Source: Macrobrachium rosenbergii (lineage: Eukaryota; Arthropoda; Malacostraca; Decapoda; Palaemonidae). From it: 64,000 bases of DNA. Position 1 is the stretch's first letter; each line of letters begins with the position of its first letter. The position numbers and the translations under genes are program-made. The stretch spans positions 48,133,297-48,197,296 of the forward strand of contig NC_089766.1 of NCBI RefSeq assembly GCF_040412425.1. Reading direction: 5' to 3'. Shown here piece by piece: positions 58,860 to 64,000 of this stretch. The notes beneath the pieces are model-generated. The model ran no database searches. It was not told the origin of the DNA and saw only the letters and a list, made by a program, of their open reading frames with translations.

Positions 58860-59600
58860 AGGCATGATATACTCGAGAAATAGACTAAAGAATGCTGTAG
58901 GAAAGAGAGATCATTTAATCTTGTTAGCCGCAAAAGGGAAATTAATACAATCATACCCGAGACGCTTGCATACCCTAAACATGCATTGTGGCGTGAATTC
59001 GCTAACTGCTATTTTTTGCCAGGAATGTTGGTGTCCGGGACAGATGTTTGGCTAAAAAGGTGGTAGGCAGATGTGTAGCTTGCACAAAAGCCTTCTAGCC
59101 CCCTCTACACCGACCACCTCCCCCACTGCACAAACACAGATGCCACATCCATTTGCTTATACTGGTCTCGACCACACCAGTCCTATCCAGGTAGCAGGAG
59201 GGATAGGCTATGTCCTGTTGGTAAGTTGTATGAGACGAAGTTTTTACACCTTCTCATCTGATTCAAGGATCCATGATCAGACCAATGTCACCTGTTGTAC
59301 TACATGAAAATATGTCTTGCACATTGTCAAACCCATTTTAATGAATGGGTTTGGTTTACGAAGGGAAACTTTATTTTTGTATTTGAAAAAAATTAGTAAG
59401 GTGACTTTTTGTTTTGCTCGTCTATGTTTATGTTATCGAGTTTTTATAGATTTTTGTTGTTGAATGTATACAAACATTTTTATTTTGATCGCAAGAGATA
59501 GTATAAAAAAAAAAAATCCCTTTTTTTGGACAGCCTTTGTGGCAGTTTTTGAGACCTTGTGATTTTTCTTTTTAATGGATGTCAGGTCAGGGTGAACCTT
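58860..59600. other. Interval with no supported feature
   Basis: Short open frames only. A (T)n/AT-rich stretch lies at 59390-59520. Nothing recognised. Confidence 0.5.
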
Positions 59601-59799
59601 AGAATACTATAAATTCAATGACACTTAAAACTGGTACATGGGACTATAGAATCCGGGAGCAAAAAGCAGAAAGCTTGGGGCTCAAGCCAGGACTCCAGAA
59701 GTATGCCACGATGGCCACTGAGAGAATAGTGCCACCGGTACACCTGGGTCACTCTCCCAAGATGGCCACAGAATTGTGCCACCAGCACAATTGGGTCAC

Positions 59800-60100
59800 A
59801 TAGGTGTCCCTTATGTGGCCTAGGTTTCAGGACTCTCCCTTGAATGCACCTGCACATGTGCAGAGCATATCCAGAGGAATACAATAAGAGCAAACCACTC
59901 CTGAAGAGAGTCAGATACAGTGAGGATGAGATCCTCACTGTTGCCTGTGTGGAGAACACATTGACTAGCATGGGTGTAGAGAGAGTATTATTGGTTAATG
60001 ATGCAATCCTGGGTGCACTGCCTGGGATTTCATCAAGCAAGAGAGAATGCGCAAGATGCGTCAGACTGGAATATTGGAGGGCACTTTCTCGGGCTCAAGA
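59800..60100 (+). pseudogene. R2-like LINE N-terminal region (C2H2-type finger)
   Basis: At about 59801 one frame reads RCPLCGLGFRTLP followed, after a stop, by MHLHMCRAYPEEYN. The Cys-x2-Cys then His spacing, and the phrase xAHPEEYN-like after the finger, are typical of R2-clade N-termini. KRVRYSEDEILTVA continues as in the Myb-like/DNA-binding region. Then, in another frame, ALPGISSSK and EYWRAL follow. Confidence 0.65.
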
Positions 60101-61259
60101 GACCAACCCTTGGGCGAGGCCAAGGCACAGACTGTGCTTGAGCACCTCTCCAGTTCTGAACTGTGTGAGAATTTCCAGAGGGGGAGTACCTGAACCCCTC
60201 TCGCCGCTTCCTACACTGACACAGCCCAATTGGTGGCAAAGGTCCTCTCACTGTGGGGCGCTACTTAGGGCACTCCTGATGGGGATTATGATGATGCCAA
60301 TAGAAAGGAGTGAGTTGAGAAGTTGTGGTTGCAGCTTCTCCCTATCAGGGTCCTACGGACCACCAATATGCTCGACACCTCGGGTGAATATGAAGGTGAT
60401 GGAAGATATAACGGGCGATGGTGATGCTGGGTCTTTCTGGGTGACTATGAGTAGCTGTCCCGGTAGGCAGGCTTCGGGTTTACGCTTGGCTGAAGGGTCA
60501 GGCTGTCTAGAGCCTGCTGGAGGGATCTGTGAAGATCTGGAGTTACCACATAGCGGGGTGAACCACAGGGGTCCTGGCTTCGGTCACAACCAATTGGGGC
60601 TACCCTGGTCTCTCCATACCCTAGTGGTGTAGGGGATAGTGTCATGTCGCCCCAGAACATCCAGCTCTGGGGCTCTGCTGGTGCTCCTAGCCCTGTCGAA
60701 GGGCGGGTCGAAGCACAAAGGCTGGGTCCTTGATGGAGAACTGGTGGTGGCACCCCAGACAGTCCCAGTGACCCAAGTAGCGAGGGTTCCGATTCGGAGG
60801 ATCATGATGATGGTACGTGGCGACTCTACTGGCACAACGTAGACCTGTCAAGTAGTGGGGCTGACTCTCCGCTGCTGGGGGGACTGAATGAGATCATTCA
60901 GTGCCTGCTCCCTCTCCATATTCCCTTGAGCGAGACATCGAGGGGCTCCTTGAGGCCCTGGAGGGTTGCTTGGCTCAGCATAAGCCTGGCCTGTATATTC
61001 AGGCTCCCATTACGGCCACGGGGCCGGGAAGAGGCGGTGCTGGGGGCATGGAAACCCTGAAGGGAATGTCTCCGCATCTGTGAGGAGGAGAGAATGTGCT
61101 CGGGTGCAACAGGCCTTTGCTCGCAGCCCGAGAGAGGTGGCTGATGATGATCTGGGGGATGGCACTATTGCAGGGAGACACTACCACTACTGGCCTTCTA
61201 TACGGAGTACCTGCTTCGGTTCGGTGCTCCGTCTCCACCTGACGGAGGACCAGTAACCC

Positions 61260-62084
61260 CTTGAAATGCTATTGTCTGAGGTCATCAGGCCAATCACCAA
61301 AAGGGATGTGATGAAGGCACTACAGACTGCTGGAAAGACAGCAGCTGGGCCGAAGTACCCTGGTTTTGACATGGGGCTCTTAAACGTCTCAGATGTCCTC
61401 ATAAGGGTGTAAAACGTATGGCTTTACCTCAGCTTGGTTCCTTTGTGGACCAAGCAGGGTCGAACACCGATGCTGCCCAAAAAGAAGCCACTATAGGACG
61501 TGAAGAACTGGCATCCTCTAACAATAGGGTCACATTACCTGCGGCTCTACTGCAATATTCTCGCTGACCGAATGACAGCTTTTAGGCCTGAGGATGGATG
61601 CAGCAAGAATGTGGCTCTCTTAGAGGGTATCATTTGTGATGCGATGCTCAGGAGGAAGGGTTGTATGTTCCGTTTTTTGATACAGCCTGCTTAGGCGGCA
61701 AAATGCACCCGGCCATCTAATTAAGCTCCTCCTCTCAATCTGTATAATAACAGCACAACTCAGATCGAGGTAAATGGCCAGAGGTCGGAGTCCATCACAT
61801 TGAGTCGAGGAGTAAAGCAGGGTTGCCTGCTTTCTCCTGTCCTATTTAATATCATCATGGACGAGTTTATATCGGGCGTGGGCCGCGACTTTGGTTGCAC
61901 ACTTCAGTGTGGGACCAGGGTCGCTGTCCTCGCCTTCGCCAACGACATGGTGGTGGTTTCTGGTTCCAAACCGGGAATGAGAGCTCTGTTGGCACGACTA
62001 GGTGACTTCACGCAGGCATGCAGCTTGCAGGCCCAGGCAAGTAAGTGTGCCTCATTCACCCTTGAGAGACCAAGTGAGAGATGA
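61260..62084 (+). pseudogene. R2-like LINE reverse transcriptase
   Basis: VIRPITKRDVMKALQTAGKT-type region with KTAAG then PKYPGFD (about 61285-61370). Next are PLTIGSHYLRLYCNILADRM (61512-61575), PEDGCSKNVALLEGIICDAM, GVKQGCLLSPVLFNIIMDEF (61810-61869) and VAVLAFANDMVVVSGSKPG. The catalytic F-A-D-D box is F-A-N-D here, so one of the two active-site Asp is Asn. The motif between DGCSKN and GVKQG that carries the first Asp (a DLxKAFDT-like stretch) appears deleted or destroyed near 61690-61760. Confidence 0.8.
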
Positions 62085-62176
62085 GGTGGTAAGTGGAGAC
62101 TGTCCAGGAAAATGGGTTTACCTATGAGAATACGGTAACCCATGCAGCCGAGCCTATCCCATTGGTGGGGCCGGGC

Positions 62177-62179
<3 letters not shown>

Positions 62180-62239
<60 letters not shown>

Positions 62240-62273
62240 ACCCATTGTAGGGGAGCCTATCCCATTGAGAGGG

Positions 62274-62351
<78 letters not shown>

Positions 62352-62370
62352 TGTGTGTGTGTGTGTGTGT
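62180..62370. repeat. Two (AG)n tracts and a (GT)n tract in the LINE
   Basis: AG at 62180-62238 and 62278-62349, GT at 62350-62370. GAGCCTATCCCATTG occurs on both sides of the first tract (about 62150 and 62248), so a segment was duplicated with the AG tract. Confidence 0.95.
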
Positions 62371-62735
62371 TTCGGTTGTTGGAAGAGGGATAGGGGTCGT
62401 TAGTTGGAGTTTGTTTACGGCGCTGTCTGTCGGTAGTTCAGTCTTGAGTTGAGGTTCAACTTTGAAAGTAGCCAGTTCAGTTCGTCTGAGTTTTTGATGC
62501 TGTTGTTATCGGTGCATGTGTCTCGTCTTCCTTTGGTTATTGTATGTTCGCGAGTCGTGTGTTTTCCTGTTTAATGCCGTTTGTTGGTTGAGAGTCCATT
62601 TTAGTTTTGTTTGTGTGGTTGTGTGCTGTGTTGGTGACCGTGGACCCTTAACCCATCTCCCAGCAACAGAGGATCAGGGCGAGTGTTCTATGTATGTGTT
62701 GTGTGTTGTTTTTGTGTTTTGAATTCCGCCACACA
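62371..62735 (+). repeat. PLE 5' module, copy 2, inserted in the LINE
   Basis: It matches 11270-11695 with indels. The donor-like GGTGAGT of copy 1 is GGCGAGT here (about 62678). It stops at GAATTCCGCCACACA, after which the LINE thumb sequence resumes. No PLE coding sequence accompanies it. Confidence 0.85.
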
Positions 62736-62758
62736 CTGCCATCCGAAACCCCAACCGT

Positions 62759-63196
62759 ATGGCGCGTGCCGAGATCGAGCGTGCCTGTGATCTATCTAGG
62801 ATAGGCAGAGCCAAACTCAAGCCCCTGCAGAAAGTCCATATTTCAATAGAACATCTAATTCCCAAGTTACTGTATAGGTACGAGAAGGGGCCTAGCTCCC
62901 TAAACCTTCTTAGTGCCATCGATAGGAAAGTTGCAAGAGCAGTTAGGGAGTGGGTGCACTTACCCATCACTATCCCAACCTGTCTCATAAGGCTCCCCAC
63001 CAGAGATGGGAGTCTGGCAATCACCAGTCTGGTGGAAAAAGTAACTTTGGGTAAAATGAGACTTCTGCACTTGCTTTCCAATAGTGAGGATCAGGTCGTG
63101 AAAGCGGTCATTGCCCATGATTGCTGGGGTAAGAAGCGAGGAGTTTGGCTTGTAGACGTCAAGTCAAAGTCATTGATGAGAATTTTCCTAGCCTAA
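62759..63196 (+). pseudogene. R2-like LINE, RT thumb and following region
   Basis: An open frame of 145 codons. AEIERACDLSRIGRAKLKPL resembles the AxLKPxQR motif of R2-clade thumb regions. IEHLIPKLLYRYEKGP follows, then AIDRKVARAVREWVHLPITI and RLPTRDGSLAITSL (R2: DGGLGIPSL-like). It ends KSKSLMRIFLA with a stop. The CCHC knuckle and endonuclease do not follow. Confidence 0.78.
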
Positions 63197-63199
63197 CCT

Positions 63200-64000
63200 G
63201 TCGAAATATGCTTCAATTATGCAATCCGCCCACCTGTTCACGTCGTTCTTCTTTTATTATACAATCCGGCTTTCGACAAAAACCACAAAAACTTAAACCA
63301 AAATTACCAACCAAACCATCAGAGAGCTCTCTGTACCACACTACAATCTGTTCAACACCCCAGCCTGCGTTTTTTTACATTTTGCTCCCTCCAGCCATTT
63401 CCGTCCTATGACGTCACAACAAGAACAGATACTTTTAAAACAGAGTGCTTTGCCATAAAAATAGCTTATAAAATTAAACATGTTTTTTATACATTTTGTA
63501 ATGCCCATACCATTTCACTAAAGCAGAAAAAATAATGACGATTAACTTATAAAACATATAATCAATTGATGCCCGATCTATTTGGGCATTGAAGCAACAG
63601 CTGGCACTTCACCATCGAGACGCCTAGCACTGGAGTTGGCATGGTCAGGGGCTTGAGCCTTCTTCGGAGACTCTGGAGCAAATCGTCTCCTTGTAGCTAC
63701 AGCAGGGGTCCCTGGACGACTCCCTCTCGATCTGCTCCGACTCAGGGCACAGACAGCCTCGTGCTGAGTCAGCAGAGCAGTGGGCAGGATCCCAAATGAA
63801 CAACTAGTATCCCTGACCTGTAGGTGCTGTGACAAAGGGGCGGAGGATCTCTCATTTGCTGCAGAGATGTCCTTCACTTCAGCACCACAGGATCCGGCAA
63901 CCCAATACGATCCTACATAAAGTCTCCACCTGGATGAGATTGGCTAGTTGCAATGTGAGCATGAAGCAGACCATACGTACGGGTCTCACTTTCATAAAGC
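63200..64000. other. Interval with an unidentified minus-strand ORF
   Basis: 63578-63877 is open on the minus strand for 99 codons (Ser/Arg/Pro-rich, with CALSRSRSRGSRPGTPAVAT), ending at the TTTGGGCATTG region. It has no recognised domain and no second copy here. The coding-like composition may reflect the end of another retroelement gag. Confidence 0.3.

Larger units (their letters stand above)
59640..63199 (+). mobile_element. R2-like LINE (non-LTR retrotransposon), degenerate
   Basis: The parts in order are an N-terminal zinc finger, a Myb-like/linker region, RT and RT thumb. The protein is in many frames. Microsatellites (62180-62238, 62278-62370) and the PLE 5' module (62371-62735) interrupt the RT thumb. 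The C-terminal CCHC and restriction-like endonuclease expected in R2-clade LINEs are not present; coding ends at about 63196. No 28S rDNA sequence flanks it, so it is not in the canonical R2 site. Confidence 0.78.

Overview
The window is eukaryotic nuclear DNA made almost entirely of transposable elements and simple repeats. I found no convincing host protein-coding gene, rRNA or functional tRNA gene. A decapod crustacean is the best guess. The basis is very long (AG)n/(CT)n microsatellites, DIRS1-like tyrosine-recombinase retrotransposons, Penelope-like, BEL/Pao, R2-like, piggyBac and Merlin (IS1595-type) elements, and tRNA-derived SINEs resembling families I associate with decapods. I cannot fix the genus.

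Layout. 1-1872: truncated Penelope-like element (PLE copy A) carrying a SINE. 1873-10079: DIRS1-like retrotransposon copy A, with terminal inverted repeats, gag, RT/RNase H, tyrosine recombinase and an internal complementary region. 10080-11230: spacer with a short Cys-rich ORF behind a splice-like leader. 11240-13745: PLE copy B with its 5' module and the same SINE at the same base. 13752-14460: BEL/Pao 3' end. 14938-15813: piggyBac fragment. 16873-21440: left half of DIRS copy B. 21440-25480: its right half, interleaved in 8-30 base blocks with a second, colinear sequence. 25480-39820: tandem macrosatellite of about 2.5-3 kb units with long microsatellites. 39820-51425: a nest of insertions. 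51425-52950: macrosatellite remnant with a TTAA MITE. 53300-58855: SINE, Tigger-like MITE, BEL/Pao gag and pol pieces, Merlin transposase, piggyBac-type MITE. 59640-63199: R2-like LINE interrupted by microsatellites and by the PLE 5' module.

The nest at 39.8-51.4 kb can be ordered by target-site duplications. A TTAA-type MITE end sits in a Merlin remnant and carries a SINE. An 8.8 kb element of a family I cannot name sits in that SINE (33 bp TIRs, CAATTG target). A DIRS copy C fragment sits in that element, and a 2.94 kb piggyBac sits in the DIRS gag (TTAA target).

Nearly every coding region has frameshifts, stops or lost catalytic residues, so these are mostly dead copies. The most notable observations are the interleaved chimera at 21.4-25.5 kb (probably an assembly consensus artefact), splice signals kept inside the DIRS gag in three copies, the undefined TIR element at 41940-50739, and two PLE copies sharing one SINE insertion and a 77-nt foldback.
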